A stretch of DNA of 6,214 nt from Oscillatoria sp. Prado101 (GCA_025454445.1 JALOOK010000296.1:1-6214), one strand, 5' to 3'; shown: positions 1 through 6,121, numbered from the stretch's first letter. Notes: generated from the sequence alone by a model not told the origin. Program-made: numbers and translations.

Positions 1-253
1 TTTGGGCTAATGCCCAACTACTTTCCTTTGGGCTAATGCCCAACTACTTTCCTTTGGGCTAATGCCCAACTACTTTCCTTTGGGCTAATGCCCAACTACG
101 AACTTTTGGGCTAATGCCCAACTACGAACTTTGGGCTAATGCCCAACTACGAACTTTGGGCTAATGCCCAACTACTTTCCTTTGGGCTAAAGCCCAACTA
201 CTTTCCTTTGGGCTAAAGCCCAACTACTTTCCTTTGGGCTAATGCCCAACTAC
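1..253 (-). repeat. Tandem array of ten REP-like hairpin units
   Basis: Ten head-to-tail copies start at 1, 27, 53, 79, 105, 130, 155, 181, 207 and 233, with a period of 25-26 bp; the last copy is cut short at 253. Each copy holds a perfect 6-bp inverted repeat, TTGGGC and GCCCAA, around a 4-nt loop (TAAT in eight copies, TAAA in those at 181 and 207), followed by CTAC and a 4-5 nt linker. Linkers are TTTCC in copies 1-3 and 7-9 and GAAC(T) in copies 4-6. Read on the minus strand, each unit is GTAG followed directly by the hairpin, which is the layout of REP sequences mobilised by RAYT transposases; that link is inference. The period is not a multiple of three, so the array is unlikely to encode a peptide repeat. 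It probably continues past the left edge. Confidence 0.9.
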
Positions 254-302
254 AAACCGGCCCACCGGCAGCTAGGCGAGTTCAGCAAAAGACCAGCCTT
301 TT

Positions 303-325
303 TCCCTTTCCTGGTGGGGAAGGGA
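303..325. repeat. Short intergenic palindrome
   Basis: The arms TCCCTTTCC (303-311) and GGGAAGGGA (317-325) pair over 9 bp, with one G-T wobble, around the loop TGGTG. Palindromes of the CCCTTTCC/GGGAAGGG kind are scattered between genes in many filamentous cyanobacteria, so this is most likely a dispersed repeat. No T-run follows it, so it is a poor intrinsic terminator. Confidence 0.5.
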
Positions 326-505
326 GTTCAGGGGGAGCGGTTTTCAGCAAGAGTGCCGGTGCGAGCGGCAAATACAACTGCTGGTTTACGGTTTGCCCCA
401 ATTCCTGCAACCGCCGGCACACCTACTATGGAATTCAGTTAGGAATAAGCGCCTCAAGTGCAAACCTCGCTCCCACAGCGGCTATTTCTTAACTTCACCG
501 GCGGT

Positions 506-523
506 GTCTCAAGATTTTGAGGC
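506..523 (+). promoter_or_regulatory. Weak hairpin in the hsp20 upstream region
   Basis: GTCTCAA (506-512) pairs with TTGAGGC (517-523) around the loop GATT, giving a 7-bp stem with one wobble. It lies about 70 bp before the hsp20 start. Leaders of cyanobacterial small Hsp genes can act as RNA thermometers, but this hairpin does not cover the start codon and no ribosome binding site is evident for it to mask. Its function is unknown. Confidence 0.2.
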
Positions 524-595
524 TCAACCTTTTCGCTTCAAACTTCTCTCACCCCCGCTCCAGAATGGCGATATCTTCTCAACCTCGGCAATCCT

Positions 596-1186
596 ATGGC
601 GAAACTAATTTACTGGCAACCCTTGCGCGAGATCGATAGCGTGTGCAGTCAATTGAACCGACTGTTTGATGAGCTTTCTCTTGCCGGCGCTCGCCCTTTC
701 GTCAGCTCTCAGGAAACTCCTGCCGCAAATGCCCCGGCAGTTGAATTGCAAGACACCGGCACGGCGATCATTCTGCGGGCGGAAGTTCCGGGGGTGGAAG
801 CAAAAGATTTAGATGTGCGAGTCAGCCGGCAAGCCGTCTCGCTGGCTGGGGAGTACCGGCAGCCGGAAAGCCAGACAGCGCGAAAGTGGCGCTCAGAGTT
901 CCAGTATGGCAGCTTCCGCCGCCAGGTTGAGCTCCCAGAGCCGGTGCGAAACGACCGGCTGCAAGCGGAATTCAAAAACGGCATCCTCACCCTGACGTTG
1001 CCGAAACTGTCTGCCACTCGCCCAGAGGTGGTTAAGGTCAGAGTCGCTGAGGCTGAAGCTGAGGAACCGATTATAGCGGAAAACTCTCCTGATAGCAACC
1101 CCCCTGCAGGAGAAAGCCGTCAAGCAGGTGCCCCTATGGATGCTGAACTCTTAGAAGATGTGTGGGCGTCCCATCCAGCCGCCTGA
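596..1186 (+). CDS. Small heat shock protein, Hsp20/alpha-crystallin family
   Basis: This encodes a 196-residue ATP-independent holdase, expected to be cytosolic and to bind unfolding proteins for later refolding by DnaK and ClpB. The N-terminal arm (1-45) begins MAKLIYWQPLREID and has the usual NRLFDEL helix at 21-27. The alpha-crystallin domain spans about 48-137, with VPGVEAKDLDV (64-74), FQYGSFRRQVELP (102-114) and the family signature AEFKNGILTLTLPK (124-137). A V-x-V motif at 146-150 (VKVRV) can serve as the C-terminal I/V-x-I/V anchor. After it comes an unusual tail of about 46 residues rich in Glu, Ala and Pro, which makes the protein longer than the roughly 145-residue cyanobacterial Hsp17 type. 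The ATG at 596 fits the family N-terminus, although no Shine-Dalgarno sequence is visible. The gene lies 273 bp upstream of dnaK2 on the same strand. Family assignment is secure; individual regulation is not known. Confidence 0.93.
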   Translation: MAKLIYWQPLREIDSVCSQLNRLFDELSLAGARPFVSSQETPAANAPAVELQDTGTAIILRAEVPGVEAKDLDVRVSRQAVSLAGEYRQPESQTARKWRSEFQYGSFRRQVELPEPVRNDRLQAEFKNGILTLTLPKLSATRPEVVKVRVAEAEAEEPIIAENSPDSNPPAGESRQAGAPMDAELLEDVWASHPAA

Positions 1187-1301
1187 GGAGTGCGGGGTTT
1201 TTCAGGGCTGAACAGCCTGCCGGTGCCCGAGCCGCCTCCGCCAGCAGCTGCCAAACCGCCCCGTCTCAGGTACGGTAAATACGCCTTCATCAAAAGCCTA
1301 A

Positions 1302-1348
1302 CCAAGCTCAGTATATTAATAGACTTATCTAAATATTACTGAGGCTGG
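1302..1348 (+). promoter_or_regulatory. 47-bp imperfect inverted repeat in the dnaK2 leader
   Basis: CTCAGTA (1307-1313) and TACTGAG (1337-1343) form a perfect 7-bp inverted repeat. It is flanked by matching CCA (1302-1304) and TGG (1346-1348) across a 2-bp mismatch. Inside, TATT (1314-1317) pairs with AATA (1332-1335) and TAG (1320-1322) with CTA (1329-1331), leaving the loop ACTTAT. It could be an operator, a promoter region (it contains TATATTAAT) or an mRNA hairpin. It is not a CIRCE element, since the TTAGCACTC/GAGTGCTAA arms are absent. The structure is visible; any role is inference. Confidence 0.45.
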
Positions 1349-1380
1349 ATTGGCTGCTAATCGAACGCGACGGTGTTTGA

Positions 1381-1408
1381 TTTTCAGTATTTTGTATGCC
1401 TAAATAAT
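1381..1408 (+). promoter_or_regulatory. dnaK2: Candidate dnaK2 promoter
   Basis: TTTTCA (1381-1386) and AATAAT (1403-1408) match the sigma-70 -35 and -10 hexamers at 4 and 5 of 6 positions with a 16-bp spacer. They would start a transcript about 45 nt before the dnaK2 ATG. A pairing of TTGATT (1377-1382) with TAAATA (1401-1406) is an alternative, and TATATTAAT at 1312-1320 could belong to a further upstream promoter. The region is AT-rich, so chance matches are likely. Confidence 0.25.
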
Positions 1409-1459
1409 CAGGCTGGTACAGAGCAAAATTTTTCTAGCGATTGGAGCCGGAACACCCTT

Positions 1460-3373
1460 ATGGGAAAAGTTGTTGGAATTGACTTAGGTACGACAAACTC
1501 TTGCGTAGCTGTGATGGAGGGTGGCAAACCCACCGTGATAGCCAATGCCGAAGGTTTCCGCACCACGCCTTCAGTGGTAGCCTTTACAAAGAATGGCGAC
1601 CGCTTGGTGGGCCAAATCGCCAAACGCCAAGCGGTAATGAACCCGGAAAACACCTTCTACTCCGTCAAACGCTTCATCGGGCGCAAATTCGACGAGGTTA
1701 CCTACGAATCGACGGAAGTGTCCTACAAGGTGCTGCGGGACAGCATGGCCAACGTTAAGCTGGACTGCCCGGGGGCGGGCAAGCAGTTCGCCCCGGAAGA
1801 AATTTCCGCTCAAGTGCTGCGCAAACTGGCGGACGACGCCAGCAAGTACCTGGGCGAAGCCGTCACCCAAGCGGTGATCACCGTACCGGCATACTTCAAC
1901 GACTCCCAGCGGCAAGCGACTAAGGATGCGGGCAAGATTGCCGGTTTGGAAGTGCTGCGGATTATCAACGAACCCACCGCTGCTTCTCTGGCTTACGGCC
2001 TGGACAAGAAGAGCAACGAAACCATCCTGGTGTTTGACCTCGGCGGCGGCACCTTCGACGTTTCCATCCTGGAAGTGGGCGACGGCGTGTTTGAAGTGCT
2101 GGCGACTTCTGGGGACACCCACCTCGGCGGTGACGACTTCGACAAGAAGATTGTTGACTACCTGGCCGAAGCGTTCCGCAAAGCGGAAGGCATCGAACTG
2201 CGCAAAGACAGGCAAGCGCTGCAGCGCCTGACGGAAGCAGCGGAAAAGGCCAAGATTGAACTGTCCAGCGTCACCCAAACGGAAATCAACCTGCCGTTTA
2301 TTACGGCAACTCAAGACGGGCCCAAGCACCTGGACATGAACCTGACGCGGGCCGAGTTTGAAAAGATCTGCGCTGATTTGATTGACCGCTGCCGCATACC
2401 GGTGGAAAACGCTGTCCGCGACGCCAAAATCGACAAGAGTGCCATTGATGAAGTGGTGCTCGTGGGCGGTTCCACCCGGATTCCGGCGGTGCAAGAACTG
2501 GTGAAGCGCGTACTGGGCAAGGACCCCAACCAAACCGTCAACCCGGATGAAGTGGTTGCCGTCGGTGCGGCTATCCAAGCAGGGGTGCTGGCCGGTGAGG
2601 TGAAGGACATCCTGCTGCTGGACGTTACCCCCCTGTCTCTGGGTGTGGAAACTCTGGGCGGCGTGATGACCAAGATTATCCCCCGCAACACCACTATCCC
2701 CACCAAGAAGTCGGAAGTGTTCTCGACGGCGGTGGACGGGCAAACCAATGTGGAAATCCACGTCCTGCAAGGCGAGCGGGAATTGGCCACGGACAACAAG
2801 AGTTTGGGTCAGTTCCGCCTCGACGGCATCCCGCCGGCACCGCGCGGCGTCCCGCAAATCGAAGTCGTCTTCGACATTGACGCTAACGGTATCCTCAATG
2901 TCACCGCTAAGGACAAGGGCACCGGCAAGGAGCAATCGATCAGCATCACCGGCGCGAGCACCCTGGATAAGGGTGAAGTTGACCGGATGGTGAAGGAAGC
3001 TGAACGCAACGCCGCAGCAGACAAGGAGCGCCGCGAAAAGATCGACATGAAGAACCAGGCTGACTCCTTGGCTTACCAAGCAGAGAAGCAGCTCAAGGAT
3101 CTCGGCGACAAGGTGCCTGCTGCTGACAAGAGCAAGGTGGAAGGGTTGGTGAAAGACTTGCGGGATGCAGCTAGCAAGGAAGACTTCGACCGCATCAAGA
3201 CTCTGACAGCGGAACTGCAACAGGCGCTTTACAGCATCGGCAGCAATATCTACCAGCAAGCAGGCGGCGGTGGCGCGGAAGCTGCCGGTGGGCCGGCTCC
3301 GGATGGCGGCAAGACCGACAAATCCGGCGGCGATGACGATGTGATTGACGCTGAGTTCTCTGAAACTAAGTAA
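1460..3373 (+). CDS. dnaK2: Molecular chaperone DnaK (Hsp70), DnaK2 type
   Basis: This is the 637-residue Hsp70 chaperone, which folds and refolds cytosolic proteins by ATP-driven cycles with DnaJ and GrpE. The nucleotide-binding domain covers about 1-382, with phosphate loop 1 IDLGTTNS (7-14), phosphate loop 2 DLGGGTFD (193-200, T198 matching the E. coli autophosphorylation threonine) and adenosine motif LVGGSTRIP (334-342). The hydrophobic linker ILLLD (384-388) leads to the substrate-binding beta domain, then a helical lid from about 500. The tail is Gly-rich and ends DDDVIDAEF near 625-633, as in bacterial DnaK. Near-identity to cyanobacterial DnaK2, from memory, supports the paralogue call. 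The frame stays open back to a GTG at 1373, but those 29 residues match nothing in DnaK, so the ATG at 1460 is chosen; a GGAG at 1443-1446 is rather distant (13 nt). Codon use is strongly biased (AAG, CTG, no TTA/CTA/TCA over most of the gene), which suggests high expression. Confidence 0.97.
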   Translation: MGKVVGIDLGTTNSCVAVMEGGKPTVIANAEGFRTTPSVVAFTKNGDRLVGQIAKRQAVMNPENTFYSVKRFIGRKFDEVTYESTEVSYKVLRDSMANVKLDCPGAGKQFAPEEISAQVLRKLADDASKYLGEAVTQAVITVPAYFNDSQRQATKDAGKIAGLEVLRIINEPTAASLAYGLDKKSNETILVFDLGGGTFDVSILEVGDGVFEVLATSGDTHLGGDDFDKKIVDYLAEAFRKAEGIELRKDRQALQRLTEAAEKAKIELSSVTQTEINLPFITATQDGPKHLDMNLTRAEFEKICADLIDRCRIPVENAVRDAKIDKSAIDEVVLVGGSTRIPAVQELVKRVLGKDPNQTVNPDEVVAVGAAIQAGVLAGEVKDILLLDVTPLSLGVETLGGVMTKIIPRNTTIPTKKSEVFSTAVDGQTNVEIHVLQGERELATDNKSLGQFRLDGIPPAPRGVPQIEVVFDIDANGILNVTAKDKGTGKEQSISITGASTLDKGEVDRMVKEAERNAAADKERREKIDMKNQADSLAYQAEKQLKDLGDKVPAADKSKVEGLVKDLRDAASKEDFDRIKTLTAELQQALYSIGSNIYQQAGGGGAEAAGGPAPDGGKTDKSGGDDDVIDAEFSETK

Positions 3374-3382
3374 CCTTGGCGC

Positions 3383-3407
3383 AGGACAGGCGAGACGCCT
3401 GTCCTAC
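3383..3407 (-). repeat. Perfect hairpin between convergent dnaK2 and malQ
   Basis: AGGACAGGCG (3383-3392) and CGCCTGTCCT (3396-3405) are perfect 10-bp inverted repeats around the loop AGA. The hairpin lies 10 bp past the dnaK2 stop and about 30 bp from the malQ stop, so it may end or stabilise both transcripts. Neither side has a T-run, so it is not a classical intrinsic terminator. On the minus strand GTAG (3407-3404) stands at the foot of the stem, as in REP elements. Very similar palindromes are, from memory, dispersed in filamentous cyanobacterial genomes. Confidence 0.75.
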
Positions 3408-3435
3408 AACACGGCATCGCCAGTCTCCCCCGATC

Positions 3436-4947
3436 TTAAATGCCGGCTCGCCCGTAGATTTCTGTCAGACTCCTGAGGCGATTGCTGAGAGCCGGTGTTA
3501 AGGCATCCCTCTGGTATCGCCAGCTCCACCAATCTCCCAGGGAACCGGGCAAATTCATTCGCGCTTCCGCACCCAACCCCAAGACATCTTGCAGGGGAAA
3601 GATTGCCTGATTGGCAATCGTACTCAAAGCCAATCGGATCAGTTCCCAGTTAATTTCACTTTCCTGGCACTCGCAGCGCTTTTTCCCTAACAAATAGAGC
3701 CACACTTTGTCTTTATACCTGTCGGGGAGTTGGCTGTACCAGCCTTTCGTGGTGTCGTTGTCGTGGGTGCCGGTGTAAACCACACAGTTTGGGGTGGTAT
3801 AGTTGAAAGGCAAGAAAGGCACGTCAGGATCGGGAGCGAAAGCGAACTGCAAAATTTTCATCCCCGGAAATCCAAACCTGTCTCGCAGCGACCTGACTTT
3901 CCAGGTAATCACGCCTAAATCTTCGGCAATAATCGGCAGCACTCCCAGTTTTTCTCTGACCACTTCAAACAGCATTTCCCCAGGCGCTTCCACCCACCTT
4001 CCTTTCTTGGCAACGGTTTCTTCTCCGGGAATCTCCCAGTAAGCTTCAAACCCCCGGAAATGGTCGATGCGAATGATGTCCACATAATCCAGCAGCGTCC
4101 GGAAGCGCTGCACCCACCAAGAGAAATCATCCATCTCCAGTTGCTTCCAATTATAAATTGGATTGCCCCACATCTGGCCGTTTTCTGGCTGGAATTTGTC
4201 CGGCGGCACACCGGCTTTCAGTTTTGGTTTCCCCGTCTCCGCATCCAGGCAAAATACACTCTGATTGGCCCACACGTCGGCGCTGTCGCCCCCCACATAG
4301 ATGGGAATATCGCCTATAATTAGGATGTCGCGAGCTTTGGCATACCGCCTCAGCGCTGACCACTGGCAGAAAAACTCAAACTGCAAGAATTTATGGAAAT
4401 TAATCTGATCGATCAGGTGTTCCTGTTCCTTGCTGAGCGCTTCTGAATTGCGCTTTTTCAGCTTTTCTTCCCACTCGTACCAGGGTTCTAGATTGTGTTT
4501 TTCTTTGATCGCCATGAACAAAGCATAGTCATCCAGCCAGTAAGATTGCCGGTCGCCAAATCTCTGGTATTCTGAGGAGTTAGGGTTGAAGTTTTGAAAT
4601 GCTTTCCAGAGCAAGCCTTCCTTGGCGGGAATCACTAGCTTGAAATCTACTGCAGTGCGATCGGGAAACAGGGGATAATTGCTGCAGTCCGCGTCAGACA
4701 GCAACCCTTTTTCTTTCAGGCGTTCCGGACTGATCAGCAGGTGATTGCCGGCGAAAGCTGAATACGACATGTAGGGGGAATTGCCATATCCCGCCGGTCC
4801 CAGCGGCAAAATTTGCCACAGTCGCTGCTTGCTTTCTGCCAAGAAGTCAATGAAATCATAAGCGTCTTTCCCCAAGTCGCCAATGCCATAAGGACTGGGA
4901 AAGGAGGTGGGGTGAAGCAAAATACCGCTCGCTCTTGGAAAAGGCAT
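3436..4947 (-). CDS. malQ: 4-alpha-glucanotransferase (amylomaltase, GH77)
   Basis: This 503-residue cytosolic enzyme transfers alpha-1,4-glucan segments between maltodextrins and so recycles short oligosaccharides from glycogen breakdown alongside phosphorylase and debranching enzyme. It is a full-length GH77 protein. The nucleophile is D295 in IRIDHFRGFEAYW, the acid/base is E342 in AEDLG, and the third acid is D396 in GTHDNDT. The conserved loop GVPPDKFQ...GQMWGNPIY lies at 246-265. The N-terminus PRASGILLHPTSFPS (4-18) and the LPLGPAGYGNSPYMSYSAFA block (47-66) are typical. The frame stays open to a TTG at 4992, but the ATG at 4947 gives the family-standard N-terminus and is preferred; no clear Shine-Dalgarno precedes either. 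It converges on dnaK2 with a 62-bp gap and appears monocistronic, since a likely terminator separates it from the kinase upstream. Codon use is less biased than in dnaK2. Confidence 0.96.
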   Translation of the reverse strand: MPFPRASGILLHPTSFPSPYGIGDLGKDAYDFIDFLAESKQRLWQILPLGPAGYGNSPYMSYSAFAGNHLLISPERLKEKGLLSDADCSNYPLFPDRTAVDFKLVIPAKEGLLWKAFQNFNPNSSEYQRFGDRQSYWLDDYALFMAIKEKHNLEPWYEWEEKLKKRNSEALSKEQEHLIDQINFHKFLQFEFFCQWSALRRYAKARDILIIGDIPIYVGGDSADVWANQSVFCLDAETGKPKLKAGVPPDKFQPENGQMWGNPIYNWKQLEMDDFSWWVQRFRTLLDYVDIIRIDHFRGFEAYWEIPGEETVAKKGRWVEAPGEMLFEVVREKLGVLPIIAEDLGVITWKVRSLRDRFGFPGMKILQFAFAPDPDVPFLPFNYTTPNCVVYTGTHDNDTTKGWYSQLPDRYKDKVWLYLLGKKRCECQESEINWELIRLALSTIANQAIFPLQDVLGLGAEARMNLPGSLGDWWSWRYQRDALTPALSNRLRSLTEIYGRAGI

Positions 4948-4977
4948 AATCAAACCGCGATTGTTAAGGTCAATATT

Positions 4978-5006
4978 GTTATAATAACCCAAGTTGCTAC
5001 TTACCA
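4978..5006 (-). promoter_or_regulatory. malQ: Candidate malQ promoter
   Basis: On the minus strand TATAAC (4983-4978) is a 5 of 6 match to the -10 hexamer, about 30 bp before the malQ ATG. A 17-bp spacer would put the -35 at TGGTAA (5006-5001), which matches poorly. The -10 sits within an 11-bp palindrome, GTTATAATAAC (4978-4988), next to CAATATTG (4971-4978), either of which could bind a regulator. The proposed -35 falls inside the adjoining repeat element. Confidence 0.3.
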
Positions 5007-5127
5007 GTGAGTCAGGTGATATCCCCCCTAGCCACCCTAAAAAAAGGGGGGTAAATCCTCAAAGCCCCCCTTTTTAAGGGGGGGGAAAAGGGGGTATCTG
5101 GATGCTTAAACTGTAGGTAGCAACTTG
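4990..5127. mobile_element. 138-bp nested-palindrome (MITE-like) element
   Basis: The element is bounded by perfect 11-bp terminal inverted repeats, CAAGTTGCTAC (4990-5000) and GTAGCAACTTG (5117-5127). Inside these, GATATCCCCC (5018-5027) pairs with GGGGGTATC (5090-5098), apart from one extra T. At the core, AAAAAGGGGGG (5041-5051) pairs perfectly with CCCCCCTTTTT (5066-5076). Blocks of this C-run/T-run/A-run/G-run kind are familiar from filamentous cyanobacterial intergenic regions. The element has no coding capacity. I could not find a clear target-site duplication; both flanks are AT-rich. It may be non-autonomous mobile DNA or simply a folded repeat. Confidence 0.65.
5039..5076 (-). terminator. 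Likely intrinsic terminator of the kinase gene
   Basis: Read on the minus strand, AAAAAGGGGGG pairs with the C-run of CCCCCCC around a 13-14 nt loop and is followed by seven T (5045-5039). This is a strong GC stem with a U-tract, about 100 bp after the kinase stop and about 90 bp before malQ. On the plus strand the same stem ends in five T, so it may work in both directions. It forms the core of the surrounding nested palindrome. Confidence 0.6.
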
Positions 5128-5153
5128 AATTATATTATCATATATCTTTCTTG

Positions 5154-5174
5154 CCCCATGCGCAATGCCCCATT
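5154..5174. repeat. Three degenerate tandem heptamers
   Basis: CCCCATG (5154-5160), CGCAATG (5161-5167) and CCCCATT (5168-5174) lie head to tail with a 7-bp period. They resemble the short tandemly repeated repetitive (STRR) heptamers of cyanobacteria. The last base is also part of the kinase stop codon. Confidence 0.4.
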
Positions 5175-6019
5175 CAAGCGCAATTCATCTGAGGCTGCGA
5201 CAGCTTGCGCACCTTAGACGATTGCATGGGAATCTCGATGCGAAATTCGCTTCCTTGACCGGGTACTGAGTGGACGCGCAAGTGCCCTCCGTGCTGTTCT
5301 ACGACAATTGAGTGTGAGATAGACAGCCCCAATCCCGTGCCTTTCCCGACAGGTTTGGTCGTGAAAAAGGGGTCAAATAATCGCTGCTGTATCGATTCGG
5401 GTATGCCAGTACCATTGTCAGAAATCGCGATCGCGATCTGCGAGCTATCCGTCACCGCAGTGACAATTTTAATCACGCTGGGATTGGCCGCAATTTCCTC
5501 TGGTTTCAGCTTGCTATTTCGCTCGTCAAGGGCGTCAATCGCATTCGTCAGCAGGTTCATAAACACTTGATTCAACTGTCCAGCGTAGCAAGGCACCATA
5601 GGCAATTGCCCGTACTCTTTGATCACCTGAATTTCTGGCCTGCCGTTCCGCTGTTTTAAGCGGTTTTGCAAAATCATTAAAGTGCTGTCAATACCCTCAT
5701 GGATATCAACTTTTTTGAGTTCCGATTCGTCCAGCCTTGAAAAAGTTCTCAGCGACTTAACAATTTCCCGAATTCGCGAGGCTCCCGTTTTCATAGAAGC
5801 CAGCAATTTCGGCAAATCTTCTAACATGTAATCTAAATCAATCTCTTCAATAAATTCTCGAATATCTGGTGCCGGCGGGCAGTGCTTTTGGTAAAGCGCT
5901 AATAATTTTACCAATTGAGAGGCGTACTCCTCCGCATGGGCGACATTCCCGTAGATAAAGCTTGTGGGGTTGTTAATTTCGTGCGCGATGCCGGCAACCA
6001 GCTGCCCCAAGGCGGCCAT
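5174..6019 (-). CDS. Sensor histidine kinase, HisKA plus ATPase part (5' end interrupted)
   Basis: This 281-residue frame holds the complete transmitter of a two-component histidine kinase. The H-box AGIAHEINNP (9-18) carries the phosphorylated H13. An extended HisKA helical region (about 20-95) has the LEDLPKLLASMK block (66-77) seen in many cyanobacterial kinases. The HATPase_c domain has the N-box QVFMNLLTNAIDA (151-163), G1 DNGTGIP (201-207), F-box FDPFF (215-219) and G2 GKGTGLGL (225-232), so all catalytic motifs are intact. M1 is not a natural start: it lies inside the conserved linker-to-H-box sequence (QAEKMAALGQL), and the frame continues upstream through coiled coil to a TAG at 6122. 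No other ATG, GTG or TTG lies between that TAG and M1, and no Shine-Dalgarno precedes M1. The real gene therefore appears interrupted; this part is expressed only by internal initiation or read-through, or the TAG is a sequence error. The sensor domain and signal are unknown. Confidence 0.85.
   Translation of the reverse strand: MAALGQLVAGIAHEINNPTSFIYGNVAHAEEYASQLVKLLALYQKHCPPAPDIREFIEEIDLDYMLEDLPKLLASMKTGASRIREIVKSLRTFSRLDESELKKVDIHEGIDSTLMILQNRLKQRNGRPEIQVIKEYGQLPMVPCYAGQLNQVFMNLLTNAIDALDERNSKLKPEEIAANPSVIKIVTAVTDSSQIAIAISDNGTGIPESIQQRLFDPFFTTKPVGKGTGLGLSISHSIVVEQHGGHLRVHSVPGQGSEFRIEIPMQSSKVRKLSQPQMNCA
5427..5434. other. HIP1 octamer
   Basis: GCGATCGC, the highly iterated palindrome of many cyanobacterial genomes, occurs once perfectly in the window, within the kinase ATPase domain. 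Near matches such as GCGATCGG (in malQ, near 4656) also occur. It supports a cyanobacterial origin, though one copy in 6.2 kb is not a dense pattern. Confidence 0.8.
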
Positions 6020-6121
6020 CTTTTCGGCTTGAATCAGTTGGGTTTGGGTGGCTTTGAGATTGTCGATGGCTCTTTTCAGCTCTGCAGTGCGGTCAGCGAC
6101 TTTAATTTCAAGCGTCAGAGA

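Larger units (their letters stand above)
254..595. other. Gene-free stretch upstream of hsp20
   Basis: I see no credible gene in these 342 bp. The short open frames here (242-442 and 393-608) begin inside the repeat array or overlap the hsp20 start, and their translations resemble no family I know. The stretch contains a palindrome at 303-325, a small hairpin at 506-523 and a repeated octamer, TTCAGCAA, at 281 and 343. It should also hold the hsp20 promoter, but I could not identify convincing -35 and -10 hexamers. Confidence 0.6.

Noticed and set aside
1..253. CRISPR array
   Set aside because: Spacing between hairpins is only 4-5 nt with repeated identical linkers, so there are no unique spacers, and no cas genes are in the window.
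242..608. Two small plus-strand open frames (242-442 and 393-608)
   Set aside because: They start inside the repeat array or run into hsp20, have no ribosome binding site and show no recognisable protein features.
1203..1219. Terminator after hsp20
   Set aside because: CAGG-G-CT and AGCCTG form only a short stem with a bulge and no T-run follows, so it is too weak to call.
1373..1459. GTG start giving DnaK a 29-residue N-terminal extension
   Set aside because: The extension has no counterpart in DnaK proteins, while the ATG at 1460 gives the universal MGKVVGIDLGTTNS start.
1187..1459. CIRCE/HrcA operator in front of dnaK2
   Set aside because: Neither TTAGCACTC nor its complement arm is present; the inverted repeat found here has different arms.
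1571..3259. Long minus-strand gene opposite dnaK2
   Set aside because: It is codon-aligned with dnaK2 and explained by the absence of TTA, CTA and TCA codons; its translation resembles no family I know.
4948..4992. TTG start giving MalQ 15 extra residues
   Set aside because: The extra residues would overlap the putative -10 region, and GH77 homologues begin near MPFPRASGILLHP; TTG is a rare start.
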